DNA of 64,000 nt from Barnesiella sp. An55 (GCF_002161555.1 NZ_NFHZ01000001.1:62001-126000); one strand, 5' to 3'; positions 16,049 through 25,121 are shown, counted from the first letter of the stretch. Numbers and translations are program-made. Notes: generated by a model from the sequence alone, not told the origin.

Positions 16049-16652
16049 GGTCTTCTCCTCCTTTCATTGATTCGGTATAAGCCGTATAGGCTGTGCGCAC
16101 GGCTCCCAGAAATGCCCGCGAGGTGATTGTGGCCGCGGTAATGGCATCGATGTCGCCCGAATCTTTTGTGACGTGAAAATTGGTTTCTGCGGGAGATTTC
16201 CCGATAATGCTTTGCTTGTTTTTGTCGGTACGGAACCAGTCGCCCATTTTTGCCCCCAGACCGGGAGTCTCCTGGTGTTTCAGCACCTGATAGTCTTTAA
16301 TCGTGCCGTCGGCTTCGAACCCGACGATGATGCGAATCTCGCCACCATAACCGGTATTGTTGCTGCACTCGACAGCAGCTCCAGCCAGTTTGCCATCCTT
16401 CTTGGCCGGGTATATGGTAGTCTCGGTCTCGCCAAATTCGTTGTGTACGGTGTAGGTCAGTTGCTCGTCAATCGGCGAGTTGTCATAGGCGGGCAGTACT
16501 TGTTGTATGGCTTTTTCGCGGCTGGCTTTTTCGGCCTTGGCTATGGGCTCTTCGGTCAACTGGTTGGTATATCCCAGCAGACCGCCGGCAATGGCCGTGA
16601 TGAGCGTGAGCGACCACAGCATATTCCAAAATGTAGAATCTTTTTTCCTCAT
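16041..16652 (-). CDS. rsxG: Rnf electron transport complex subunit G (covalent FMN)
   Basis: A 203-residue protein with one N-terminal membrane helix (about 10-28) and a periplasmic FMN-binding domain. The flavinylation motif is DAITAATIT with acceptor Thr175. The usual Gly of the [ST]-G-A-T motif is Ala here, which still fits the broader D-x-x-[ST]-[GA]-A-T form. ETPGLGAKMGDWF (128-140) is the conserved Rnf/NqrC loop. The flavin transferase ApbE that would load FMN is not in this window. Confidence 0.95.
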   Translation of the reverse strand: MRKKDSTFWNMLWSLTLITAIAGGLLGYTNQLTEEPIAKAEKASREKAIQQVLPAYDNSPIDEQLTYTVHNEFGETETTIYPAKKDGKLAGAAVECSNNTGYGGEIRIIVGFEADGTIKDYQVLKHQETPGLGAKMGDWFRTDKNKQSIIGKSPAETNFHVTKDSGDIDAITAATITSRAFLGAVRTAYTAYTESMKGGEDHE

Positions 16653-16654
16653 GG

Positions 16655-17650
16655 CTAAGCTCTCCCGAAACGTTTAGGTTTGATGTAATTATTGATGAGC
16701 GGGGTAAACGCATTCATGATGAGTATGGCAAACGATACGCCCTCGGGATAGCCGCCCCATTGACGGATAACGACGGTGAGGATACCAATTCCTATGCCAT
16801 AGACAATCATACCCTTGGAGGTCATGGGCGAAGTCACATAGTCGGTAGCCATGTAGATGGCCCCCAGCAGGAGACCGCCCGAGAGCAGCTGGATAAGCGC
16901 GAAGTCGAAAGCGTGTTGCCAGGCTCCCGTTGTTTGCGAGGCGCTCAACTCTTCGCCCAATCCCAATGCAAAGCTGAACACGAATACGGTAGCGAGAATC
17001 GACACGGGAATGTGCCAGCTGATGATGCGGCGGTAGAGCAGGAAGGCAAATCCGATGAGCAGGGCGATGGCTCCCACCTCGCCCAGGCTACCGCCCTGGT
17101 TGCCAATCCACAGGTCTGAGATGTTTACCTGACTTACCCACTGGCTACCTTCTTCCTTCAACTTGGAGAGTAGTGTGGCACCGGTCTCGGCATCGGTATA
17201 GCTCCACCGCGAAACAGCCGGCAACGGCCACTGTGTCATATAGGTGGGGAAGGAGATGAGCAGGAATACTCGACCCACCAGGGCCGGGTTGAAAAGGTTG
17301 TTGCCCAGTCCGCCGAATGCCATCTTGGCAATGCCGATTGCTACCACCGAGCCGATGATGACAATCCAAATGGGCAGGTTGGAAGGCAGGTTGAAACCCA
17401 AAAGCAAACCGGTGAGGATGGCCGAACCATCGCCAACGGTGGGTTTCACCTTGAGCAGATACTTTTGAATGAGATATTCGGCGACGATACACGAGAGTAT
17501 CGACGTGAGTGTGACGATTAAGGCTCCGACTCCAAAGAAATAGAGCGATACAGCGAAAGCCGGCAACAGGGCGATGATAACGCTGTACATACATTGCGAG
17601 GCCGATAGGCGGCCGTGTATGTGAGGAGCAGGTGATACGGTTAGTTCCAT
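16655..17650 (-). CDS. rsxD: Rnf electron transport complex subunit D (covalent FMN)
   Basis: A 331-residue integral membrane protein with about nine or ten helices. The FMN attachment motif ETGATLL places the flavin on Thr159. Other family marks are GDGSAILTGLLLGFNLP (73-89) and NLFNPALVGRVFLLISFP (118-135), which hold ligands for a second flavin in the NqrB/RnfD family. It starts 15 bases after rsxC and is followed by rsxG with a two-base gap. Confidence 0.96.
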   Translation of the reverse strand: MELTVSPAPHIHGRLSASQCMYSVIIALLPAFAVSLYFFGVGALIVTLTSILSCIVAEYLIQKYLLKVKPTVGDGSAILTGLLLGFNLPSNLPIWIVIIGSVVAIGIAKMAFGGLGNNLFNPALVGRVFLLISFPTYMTQWPLPAVSRWSYTDAETGATLLSKLKEEGSQWVSQVNISDLWIGNQGGSLGEVGAIALLIGFAFLLYRRIISWHIPVSILATVFVFSFALGLGEELSASQTTGAWQHAFDFALIQLLSGGLLLGAIYMATDYVTSPMTSKGMIVYGIGIGILTVVIRQWGGYPEGVSFAILIMNAFTPLINNYIKPKRFGRA

Positions 17651-17665
17651 TTCGAAAAGAGTAGA

Positions 17666-19000
17666 TTATGATTGTTTTCTGGATCGTATAATTCGGTTTA
17701 CCGCATTTTTTCCGATGCGGATGAAGTCGAGGATGGGTCGGTTCGACGGGCAACTGTAGGCACAGCAACCACACTCCAGGCAGGAGGTGATGAGCTCTTT
17801 CTCGGCGCGGTCGTACAGGTGATTCTCCGACAGTTTGGCCAGCAGGAAAGGCTCGAGCCCCATGGGACAGGCCTCTACACATTTACCGCACCGTATGCAG
17901 GGATTTATTGCACCGCGGTGGGCATGCTCTTCGTCGAGAATCAAGATACCCGAGCAACCCTTGCCGATGGGCGAGTCGAGGTTCGAAACGGCTTTACCCA
18001 TCATGGGACCACCCAGTATGACTTTGGCACAGTCTTGGGGCAGGCCGCCGGCTATATCGATGAGTTCGCGCATCGACATACCCAGCCGCACCCGGTAATT
18101 CCCCGGCTTGGCTATGTGGTCGCCCGTAACCGTGACCACACGATCGACGAGCGGTTTGTTTTTCTGTATGGCTTCATAGACGGCAAAGGCGGTGCCCACG
18201 TTTTGGACGATGGCTCCGGTCGATACGGGCAGGGCCCCGTTGGCTACCTGCTTGTGCAGAATGGCGTCGATGAGCTGTTTCTCGCCGCCTTGTGGGTAGC
18301 GGGTGCGCAGCGGTACGATGGTGATGCCGAGATAGCGGGCCGCATGTTGCTCGAGCAGGGCGATGGCATCGGGTTTGTTGTTTTCGATGCCGATATAGGT
18401 CTGCTCCACGCCGATGGCTTTCATGAGGATGCGACAGCCCACCAGAATTTGGTCGGGCGACTCGAGCATGAGGGCGTGGTCGTCGGTCAAGTAGGGTTCA
18501 CACTCGGTAGCGTTCACAATGAGGACCGTAGGTTTGAACTCTTTGGGCGGAGTCAGTTTTACATGGGTAGGGAAGGTAGCGCCCCCCAATCCCACGATAC
18601 CGGCCTGGGCTATCTTTTGTATAATTTCTTGAGGCGATAGGGTAATCTCTTCTTTGAGTTCGGGAGAGCGGTCAATTGTCTCTTCCCACTCGTCGCCTTC
18701 GGTATCGATGACGATGGTGGTGGCATACAGTCCAAAGGCGTTGGCGGTTTTATCGACCTTCGAGACGGTGCCCGATACTGGCGAATGGATATTGGCCGAG
18801 ACGAATCCGCTGGCTTCGGCGATGAGTGTGCCCACCTTTACGGTGTCGCCTTTCTTGACAATACAATTGGCCGGAGCCCCAATATGCTGGTTGAGCATGA
18901 TGGACACCTGCTTGGGTATGGCGACCGGAGTCACGGGGCAGTGGGCCGTGAGTTTATGTTCGTTGGGGTGTATGCCTCCTATGCGAAATGTTTTTAACAT
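17666..19000 (-). CDS. rsxC: Rnf electron transport complex subunit C
   Basis: A 444-residue peripheral subunit that binds NADH/NAD and flavin. The N-terminal barrel domain (1-120) has the SGTVSKVD segment. The Rossmann-like NADH/FMN region (about 130-330) has GLGGATFPTHVKL and NATECEPYLTDDHALM. Two 4Fe-4S motifs lie near the C-terminus: CIRCGKCVEAC-P and CLECGCCAYSC-P. Length is near the minimal form; the long Ala/Lys tail of proteobacterial RsxC is absent. It overlaps rsxB by seven bases. Confidence 0.96.
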   Translation of the reverse strand: MLKTFRIGGIHPNEHKLTAHCPVTPVAIPKQVSIMLNQHIGAPANCIVKKGDTVKVGTLIAEASGFVSANIHSPVSGTVSKVDKTANAFGLYATTIVIDTEGDEWEETIDRSPELKEEITLSPQEIIQKIAQAGIVGLGGATFPTHVKLTPPKEFKPTVLIVNATECEPYLTDDHALMLESPDQILVGCRILMKAIGVEQTYIGIENNKPDAIALLEQHAARYLGITIVPLRTRYPQGGEKQLIDAILHKQVANGALPVSTGAIVQNVGTAFAVYEAIQKNKPLVDRVVTVTGDHIAKPGNYRVRLGMSMRELIDIAGGLPQDCAKVILGGPMMGKAVSNLDSPIGKGCSGILILDEEHAHRGAINPCIRCGKCVEACPMGLEPFLLAKLSENHLYDRAEKELITSCLECGCCAYSCPSNRPILDFIRIGKNAVNRIIRSRKQS

Positions 19001-19839
19001 ATGGCAGATTCCTTTTCGTTAATTGAAATATTCTCTTTGGCAGATTCATTCACCACGTGTATGGCGTGGGTGGGACATCCTGCTACACAAGCTTGGCACG
19101 AGAGGCAGAGGCTGTCGTCGATGTAGGCCAGATTGTCGGTGATCGTAATGGCTCCGTTGGGGCAGCTCTTGGCACATTTGCCGCAACCGATGCAGGCAAT
19201 CGAGCACACCTTGCGGGCAATGATGCCTTTGTCGCGGTTGTTGCAGGCAACAAAAACACGGGGTTCCTGTCTCTTGCGCAACTCGATGATGTTGCGGGGG
19301 CAGGCTTTTACACAGGAGCCGCAGGCGATGCAGATGTTGGGATCGACATAGGGTAACCGGGTAATCGGGTCCATGGTGATGCCCCCGAAATCGCAGGCTG
19401 CCGCACAGTCGCCTTCGCCCAGGCAGCCGTAGTTGCAGTTACTCTCGCCCGAGTAGAGGGCAGCGACAACTGCACAGCTGTGGGCCCCTTCGTAATGGCT
19501 GGTTTGGGGTCGGTTTTCACACGAGCCGTTGCATCGCACCACGGCAATGCGAGGTGCCTGTTCTACGGCCTGCATCCCCAGGATAGGGGCAATCTTCTGC
19601 ATGACAGCATTGCCTCCCACGGGGCACAACAGATTGTCGAGCGAGGTGGCTTTTACACATTGTTCCGCAAAGTTGCGACAGCCGGCGAAGCCGCAGCCGC
19701 CGCAGTTGGCTCCCGGCAGAATCGACTCGATTTCGTCGATACGCGAGTCTTCCTCTACATGGAACTTGCGGGAGATGACGTAAAGCAGCGTCGCACTGAC
19801 CAATCCGATAATACTTAATATGATGATCGATGTTACCAT
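18994..19839 (-). CDS. rsxB: Rnf electron transport complex subunit B
   Basis: A 281-residue subunit anchored by one N-terminal helix (about 3-22). A 4Fe-4S Fes-type motif follows: CGGCGFAGC then Cys61 (about 46-61). Six more cluster motifs are arranged as in clostridial/Bacteroidetes RnfB: after two Cys pairs in the middle come CIACGSCVKAC, CIGCGKCAKSC and CLSCQACVAGC, so it accepts electrons from ferredoxin. It is the first Rnf subunit after rseC, with a three-base gap, and overlaps rsxC. Confidence 0.96.
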   Translation of the reverse strand: MVTSIIILSIIGLVSATLLYVISRKFHVEEDSRIDEIESILPGANCGGCGFAGCRNFAEQCVKATSLDNLLCPVGGNAVMQKIAPILGMQAVEQAPRIAVVRCNGSCENRPQTSHYEGAHSCAVVAALYSGESNCNYGCLGEGDCAAACDFGGITMDPITRLPYVDPNICIACGSCVKACPRNIIELRKRQEPRVFVACNNRDKGIIARKVCSIACIGCGKCAKSCPNGAITITDNLAYIDDSLCLSCQACVAGCPTHAIHVVNESAKENISINEKESAIC

Positions 19840-19842
19840 AAG

Positions 19843-20301
19843 TTATAAGACAAATGTTTGTTTCAAGAAGAATGTAATTTGTTTTTTCAATCGGTCGCGG
19901 TACCGGTAGAGTATCGCATAATAGAGAACGGGAACCAGCAAGGCACAGAGCCCCGTGACGAGTTCGCCGGCGTGGCACAGGGTAGTGACAACGAGCGAGA
20001 GGATAATGAGCAAGAGCGGTAGTATGGCGGTGAACCAAAGTGCCCGGTAACCAGCCTTCGTGGCAAGGGTTACCACCACCTTTTGACCTATCTGTACGGG
20101 GGTATCGGGTTTCTCGACCTCAATGATTTTTTCTTTCTGCTCGGCAGTGGCACACACCGAGGCGGCATGGCAGCCGACACAGGCCGACTGTTGCAAAATG
20201 CGCACCAGGATGTGCGATTCGGTAATGCCCGTTACAATACCTTCGTGTTCTATATCATCGGGTTGTTTCATGCCATCGACGCTTTTCATGTGATTTTTCA
20301 A
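19843..20301 (-). CDS. rseC: RseC/MucC family protein, first gene of the Rnf operon
   Basis: A 152-residue protein. The N-terminal part (10-75) has the beta domain with a conserved Cys cluster: ACVGCHAASVC. Two transmembrane helices follow (about 83-105 and 110-128). RseC-type proteins accompany Rsx/Rnf operons and are thought to aid complex assembly or cluster maintenance. The start is uncertain: ATGs occur at residues 1, 5 and 11, and the conserved part begins EGIVTGITESHILVRI. It heads the operon rseC-B-C-D-G-E-A. No promoter box is evident in the 101 bases upstream. Confidence 0.9.
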   Translation of the reverse strand: MKNHMKSVDGMKQPDDIEHEGIVTGITESHILVRILQQSACVGCHAASVCATAEQKEKIIEVEKPDTPVQIGQKVVVTLATKAGYRALWFTAILPLLLIILSLVVTTLCHAGELVTGLCALLVPVLYYAILYRYRDRLKKQITFFLKQTFVL

Positions 20302-20402
20302 TCCACTTCACTCTCTTGTTTTTCACAGGCCTGTTGCATAGGCGGGATGGACCATCCCCTCAAGCAACGGTCTTCTCTCTTTCTTGCGGCTGCGATATTT
20401 CG

Positions 20403-21218
20403 TCAGAAATAGGAGTCGTATAGTTTTTTGTACCGATCCTCTTTTTGAATATCGGTAATCCATTTATTCATGCTGTCGAGCAATATCGAGTCGTTTTTAC
20501 GCAGCGCCCACGACTGGAACTGGGTGAAACTGATGTCGGTATTGCAGTCGAGTTGAGGATAGTCTTTGCTCATTTGTTGGGCGATCGCCTTGTCGCATAC
20601 GGCAAACTCTATTTCGCCGGTAGCCACCATCATGATGAGCTGTTCGGCTCCATAGGTCTCTTCTTCGTGTATGTATATGGTGTCGCCAATTTCACGTGCC
20701 AGATTGTTGATGCGCAGTCGGGTGGGGGCATCGCTCACGATGTAGAGTGTTTTCCCGGCCAGGTCGAGCTGGTTGCGAATGAGTTCTTTCCCTTCGCCCT
20801 CTTCCTTGCGCTGTACCAGCACCTGTCTGTTCAGCTGGATGGGAACGGTGAAGGCCAGCTCTTCTTTAATCTCCGAGGTGACGGGCAACTGACGGGCAAT
20901 GATGTCGTACCGGCCCTCTTCCAGGCCATCGATACTTTTGCTCAAGTTTACCTCGGGGGTTATCTCGATGGCGAGTCCGCTACGCTCGCCTATCATGCGG
21001 GCCAGTTCGTAATCAAATCCCGAGAGGCTGTCGCCTTGCAGGTAGTAGGAGAGTGGAGTATAATCGGTAACGATGCGAAGTACCCCAGAGTTTTCAATCT
21101 CTTCGAAACTGCGGGGATGATATGTCGAGTGATTCTTGGGGCGAAGCCATACCATGATTCCAACTACGATAATCAGCAGGGCGATATAGACGAACAGGTG
21201 TTGCTTGAGTTTCTTCAT
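20403..21218 (-). CDS. Membrane-anchored periplasmic solute-binding protein, SBP_bac_3 family
   Basis: A 271-residue protein with one N-terminal membrane helix (about 9-25) and no lipobox. The rest is a type 3 solute-binding fold: GVLRIVTDYTPLSYYLQGDSLSGFDYELARMIGERSGL (45-82), EGRYDIIARQLPVTSE and the closing IQKEDRYKKLYDSYF. This resembles the N-terminal half of MltF, but the transglycosylase domain is missing. It begins six bases after the porin-like gene, so they are probably co-transcribed. No ABC permease is nearby, so it may sense or bind a ligand rather than feed a transporter. Confidence 0.8.
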   Translation of the reverse strand: MKKLKQHLFVYIALLIIVVGIMVWLRPKNHSTYHPRSFEEIENSGVLRIVTDYTPLSYYLQGDSLSGFDYELARMIGERSGLAIEITPEVNLSKSIDGLEEGRYDIIARQLPVTSEIKEELAFTVPIQLNRQVLVQRKEEGEGKELIRNQLDLAGKTLYIVSDAPTRLRINNLAREIGDTIYIHEEETYGAEQLIMMVATGEIEFAVCDKAIAQQMSKDYPQLDCNTDISFTQFQSWALRKNDSILLDSMNKWITDIQKEDRYKKLYDSYF

Positions 21219-21224
21219 ATGCGC

Positions 21225-23183
21225 TTAGTTGGAAAAATCGATCGACAATCCCATTTGAAACATCCTGGGGTTTAACGGATAGTGAGGCAGCGAGAAATAG
21301 TTGTTGCCGCCAAATACCCCCTGGTTTACATGCGACATCATCACAAAGAAGCGGGTTTGCTTCAGCTTCATGTTGATATAGGCATTCATGAAGGGGTAGT
21401 TTCCTACCTCTATCTGGTCTTGGGTATGGAAGGTGAGAGTGGCCGGCTGGAAGGTTTCGCTTTTGTATTTGGTGTAGTAGCGACAATCGGCACCCAATTG
21501 TACATGCAATACTTTGGCAATGCGGAAGCGCAGGTACAGATTGCTATATACGCTCAGTTCGGGCAGGGGAATAATCGAGGGCTTGCTCGTTTTTTGATAG
21601 ACCACCTCGTTTTCCCAATTGAGAATACCAAGCCTGAAATTCTGATTGAGACGGGCGTGGAATACTTGAATAATCGAGCCCTCTTGTTGTGGCAAACAGT
21701 TGTTGTCGAAATAGATATAGTTTTGTATGTTCTCGATACCTACATTCAGTTTGGTTCCCCAGCGTTTTACGCTGAATTCGCCACCTACCCGCATGCGCCG
21801 GGTCTTCCCGAAGTTGTTGTTCCACATGAAGTGGTTGGAGTAATATCTTTTGTAGAAGTATGATGGCTCGGTGTTTTTGAAGAATCCGTAGGCTTTCAGT
21901 TGCACGGTATCTTTCCAGATTCTGAACCGACTGCGCACATCGGCCGTGACGTCGATGTCGCCAATTACCGAGCCGGCCAGTCCGAACTTCCCATTTACGT
22001 TGTAGGTGAGCAGTTCACCTTTTTGTTTCGACAGCTCGCCGCCTACCCATAACAGATTTTCGCTATGGTTGCGTGGAATGGACATGTCGGGACGAGGAGT
22101 AAGACCCTCGATTACCGTTCCGGCCGTGAGGGTATCGCGCGGCATGGTGTAGTGCCTGTATTCATAGGTAGCGTAGGCTGCCAGTCCCATCTTGGCATAT
22201 TTGTTGAAACCCTCGAGCAGCGATATTCCCACGGTGTTCCGTAACGATTGATAGCTGGTGATTTCGTTGGTACCGCCCAGACTCATGTAGGTATTGGCAA
22301 AGTAGGTGGTGTCTTCGGTCGCCGACTGGTTGACAAACCGGTGCTTGTTGGCATTGTATTCGATTGTGTGGATGATGCTGGTCACCGGGATAAAGGTGCG
22401 TATCACGGTAGTGTCTTGCTGCTCTTCCTGATAAAAACCAAATTTGTATCGTTGAGTGGCATAGTATTCTTGACCGCGGATGCGGTTGTAGGCATCGCTC
22501 AGGTTGGTAGGGATAGTTTGGGTATCGACACTTGATTGTCCCCCCTGTACCTCCTCTGGGTTGAGTATGTAGGTGTCGTCGCTGATACCCCCGTTTTCCT
22601 GATTGACAAAGTTGTAGGTATTGAGGAAAAACTGGATGTCGTAACGGTCGCCCAGGTAACTGCCGAAGATGCTATATGCCAGGTCTTTGGTCGCCTGGTG
22701 CTGGTAGTGTCCTCGTGATAGAATGTAGTTCACGCTACCCCCAAGGGCCAGTTTGGGATTAATGTTTCCTGAGAAGAGTGCTTTCAAGTCGTCCTGGGCC
22801 GTCTGTTTCGAACCACCGGTAAGGTAGGCCAGCTGTGTGAACGGGATGTGGGTGTTGTAGAATTTCCACGTCGAGGCAGTCTGTATCCAATGGCTGAATG
22901 GATCTTTGAAGATAAACTCCGAAGGAATATCCCGGTCGAAGAATATTTTGGAGAAGGCAGCTCCTCCCAGATTGCCCGTTGTACCGTAGGCTGTTGCGTA
23001 GCTCGAGGGTATGTCAGTGCTGTAAAAATTGTGCATGAGAGTATCCATGGGAACATCATAACGCAAACCTAAGGGCTGGGTGATGCTCCAGGCATAGGGT
23101 GGAGGTACGTCTTGTTTTTTCTTGGCTTGCACAGCAAGCATGCAGAAAAACGAGAGTAATATGATGATGCCAACCTTTCTCAT
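21225..23183 (-). CDS. Putative outer-membrane porin of Bacteroidetes type
   Basis: A 652-residue protein. The start at 23183 is chosen because it opens a signal peptide (MRKVGIIILLSFFCMLAVQA); the frame is open for 38 more codons upstream with an unlike composition. The mature protein has periodic aromatic and charged strands as in a large beta barrel, with PPYAWSITQPLGLRYDVPMDTLMHNFYSTDIPSSY near its start. The C-terminus has FFVMMSHVNQGVFGGNNYFSLPHYPLNPRMFQMGLSIDF, which I recognise from the Bacteroidetes 'putative porin' family. The last strand ends in Phe. Substrate unknown. Its -7 element is only seven bases before the ATG. Confidence 0.82.
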   Translation of the reverse strand: MRKVGIIILLSFFCMLAVQAKKKQDVPPPYAWSITQPLGLRYDVPMDTLMHNFYSTDIPSSYATAYGTTGNLGGAAFSKIFFDRDIPSEFIFKDPFSHWIQTASTWKFYNTHIPFTQLAYLTGGSKQTAQDDLKALFSGNINPKLALGGSVNYILSRGHYQHQATKDLAYSIFGSYLGDRYDIQFFLNTYNFVNQENGGISDDTYILNPEEVQGGQSSVDTQTIPTNLSDAYNRIRGQEYYATQRYKFGFYQEEQQDTTVIRTFIPVTSIIHTIEYNANKHRFVNQSATEDTTYFANTYMSLGGTNEITSYQSLRNTVGISLLEGFNKYAKMGLAAYATYEYRHYTMPRDTLTAGTVIEGLTPRPDMSIPRNHSENLLWVGGELSKQKGELLTYNVNGKFGLAGSVIGDIDVTADVRSRFRIWKDTVQLKAYGFFKNTEPSYFYKRYYSNHFMWNNNFGKTRRMRVGGEFSVKRWGTKLNVGIENIQNYIYFDNNCLPQQEGSIIQVFHARLNQNFRLGILNWENEVVYQKTSKPSIIPLPELSVYSNLYLRFRIAKVLHVQLGADCRYYTKYKSETFQPATLTFHTQDQIEVGNYPFMNAYINMKLKQTRFFVMMSHVNQGVFGGNNYFSLPHYPLNPRMFQMGLSIDFSN

Positions 23184-23190
23184 GGGTTTG

Positions 23191-23198
23191 CAAAGATA
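23191..23198 (-). promoter_or_regulatory. -7 element very close to the porin start
   Basis: TATCTTTG on the minus strand (23198-23191) matches TAnnTTTG, and the ATG (23183) begins seven bases after it. Transcription would begin at or just before the ATG. The TTTG box 20 bases upstream is not evident. Confidence 0.45.
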
Positions 23199-23359
23199 AT
23201 GAAAGGTGAGCGGAGAGTCAAAAGAAAAACCGAGTTTTTCGATTGGACTGTCCCGAACCGCCTCCTTTCTTTTGAAAAGATACGAAAGGATACACAATGC
23301 GGCTTATGAAACCTGAATGTTCGAGATTCCATACGAGGTTGCCTTTGGGTGCACTACGT

Positions 23360-25018
23360 TTAGTTATTCTGATAAAGATACCGTTTGATACTGCGTTTGG
23401 GGGTCTTTTCAAACTCCTCGTAGTAAATCTTCAACCGACTTATTTGACTGTATGCCGGGAGTTCTTTGTTGAGGGTGGCTATATCTTCTTCCATTTGAGC
23501 TTCCAGGGCATCTCCGGTGAGGTTGGAACGTTGGGCGTTCTCGATGTCGGGATAGACGAGAGCGACCAGTTTACCCTCTTGTTCGACAATGAGCGACTCG
23601 CACACATAGGGCATGTTGTTCAGCCGGTCTTCGATTTCTTCGGGGTAGATGTTTTGGCCCGAGGGGCCCAATATCATATTCTTGTTGCGGCCTCTCAGAT
23701 AGACGAATCCATCGGCGTCGATGGTACAGAGGTCGCCGGTTCTCATCCAGCCGTCCGAGGTAAATATGGCTTGGGTAGCCTCTTCGTTTTTGTAATACCC
23801 CAGCATGGTGTTGGCTCCTTTTACCAGCAGTTCGCCCACGATGTGTTCGGGGTCGGACGAATCGACACGTCCTTCCATGCGATCGACAATTCGGCCGCAC
23901 GATCCTATGCGGGTCTCATCCCACGGAGCATAGGAGATGAGCGGCCCACACTCGGTCATGCCGTAGCCTACGGTGAAGGGGAAGTTTATGCGGCGCAGGA
24001 ATTGCTCTACCTCGCGGTTGAGAGCAGCTCCACCGATAATCATCTGCACGAGATTGCCTCCAAAGGTTTCGTAGAGTTTGTCGTTGATCTTGGCCAGCAA
24101 CTGACTGTCCAGGAAGGGAACCTTCAGCATCACTTTCATCAAGGGCTTTTCCAGCAGCGGGAAGACTTTGGTCTTGATAATCTTCTCGATGATGAGCGGT
24201 ACGGCGATAATCAGTTTGGGCTTTACGGTAGCAAAAGCATCCATGATGACCTTGGGCGACGGTACCCGGGTGAGGAAGTGCAGGTGGCACCCTTTGGCAA
24301 AGGGGTGAATCATTTCGATGACCATGCCATACATGTGAGCCATGGGCAACATACACACGATGCCGTCGCCGGCTTTCAGGAATGGCAGGTGTTCGAGACA
24401 GAACTCGACATTGGACCACAGGCTGCGGTAGGGGAGCATCACCCCTTTGGAGAAGCCGGTAGAGCCCGAGGTGTAGTTGATGACGGCCAGCTCTTCGGGT
24501 GAGTCTTCGTGGTAATGCACGGCCTCGGGGGTGAATCGCGACGGATACTTCCGGCCGAAATATTCGTTCAGCCGGTCACGCGTATCGGTGAGCTGCTCGC
24601 ACTTCGACATCAGCAGAGAGAAATCGTTGAGCAGGAAAATCCCAGTGAGGTTCTTCATGAGACTTTCGTTCAGATTTTCCCACACGCCATCGCCCACAAA
24701 GAGCAGTTTGGCCTCGGAGTGGTTTACGATATGGTGAATATTGTCGGCTTTAAACTCGTGCAGAATGGGTACAGGTACAGCCCCATAGGTAATGGAGGCA
24801 AAGAAGGCTACCGCCCAATGGGCCGAGTTTTTGCCGCAGATAGCAATCTTGTCGCCTTTTTCGATACCGGCACTCTCGAGCAGCAGGTGTATCTTGGCAA
24901 TTTTGCGGGCTATGTCTTTGTAGTGGTAGGATACGCCGTCGAAGTCGCTCAGGGCGATACGTTCCCAATTGTCTTTGATGGCTTGTTCGATGTATTTATT
25001 AAAACAATTGTATTTCAT
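23360..25018 (-). CDS. Long-chain acyl-CoA/acyl-ACP ligase (AMP-binding enzyme)
   Basis: A 552-residue adenylate-forming enzyme that activates a fatty acid with ATP and joins it to CoA or ACP. The start at 25018 is preferred to the ATG at 25042, which would lie only six bases after the -7 element. The ATP-binding motif is NYTSGSTGFSKG (about 181-192). GYGMTECGPLISY holds the next core motif, and GWMRTGDLCTIDADGFVYLRGRNKNMILGPSGQNIYPEE the hinge. No signal peptide is seen. The type is close to FadD-like/AMP-dependent synthetases common in Bacteroidales. Monocistronic; exact acceptor not determined. Confidence 0.9.
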   Translation of the reverse strand: MKYNCFNKYIEQAIKDNWERIALSDFDGVSYHYKDIARKIAKIHLLLESAGIEKGDKIAICGKNSAHWAVAFFASITYGAVPVPILHEFKADNIHHIVNHSEAKLLFVGDGVWENLNESLMKNLTGIFLLNDFSLLMSKCEQLTDTRDRLNEYFGRKYPSRFTPEAVHYHEDSPEELAVINYTSGSTGFSKGVMLPYRSLWSNVEFCLEHLPFLKAGDGIVCMLPMAHMYGMVIEMIHPFAKGCHLHFLTRVPSPKVIMDAFATVKPKLIIAVPLIIEKIIKTKVFPLLEKPLMKVMLKVPFLDSQLLAKINDKLYETFGGNLVQMIIGGAALNREVEQFLRRINFPFTVGYGMTECGPLISYAPWDETRIGSCGRIVDRMEGRVDSSDPEHIVGELLVKGANTMLGYYKNEEATQAIFTSDGWMRTGDLCTIDADGFVYLRGRNKNMILGPSGQNIYPEEIEDRLNNMPYVCESLIVEQEGKLVALVYPDIENAQRSNLTGDALEAQMEEDIATLNKELPAYSQISRLKIYYEEFEKTPKRSIKRYLYQNN

Positions 25019-25047
25019 ATTTAATGAGAATTTACGAGTCATGATTA

Positions 25048-25055
25048 CAAAGATA
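25048..25055 (-). promoter_or_regulatory. -7 element of the acyl ligase gene
   Basis: TATCTTTG on the minus strand (25055-25048) gives a start of transcription near 25042 and a short leader before the ATG at 25018. A second TATCTTTG (25139-25132) lies 84 bases further upstream and could be a second promoter. Confidence 0.55.
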
Positions 25056-25121
25056 GTGAAAGTCGAGAGCAGAGGTCAACGAAAAACTTGTTTGTCAAGT
25101 TGGGCTATGCCGAGTCGCATC

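Noticed and set aside
23224-23240. GAAAAAC/GTTTTTC hairpin as a terminator downstream of the acyl ligase
   Set aside because: Only seven A/T-rich pairs, 120 bases after the stop; could be chance.
23297-24502. 401-codon plus-strand frame opposite the acyl ligase
   Set aside because: No motifs, no promoter near its start, and the ligase has all core motifs on the other strand.
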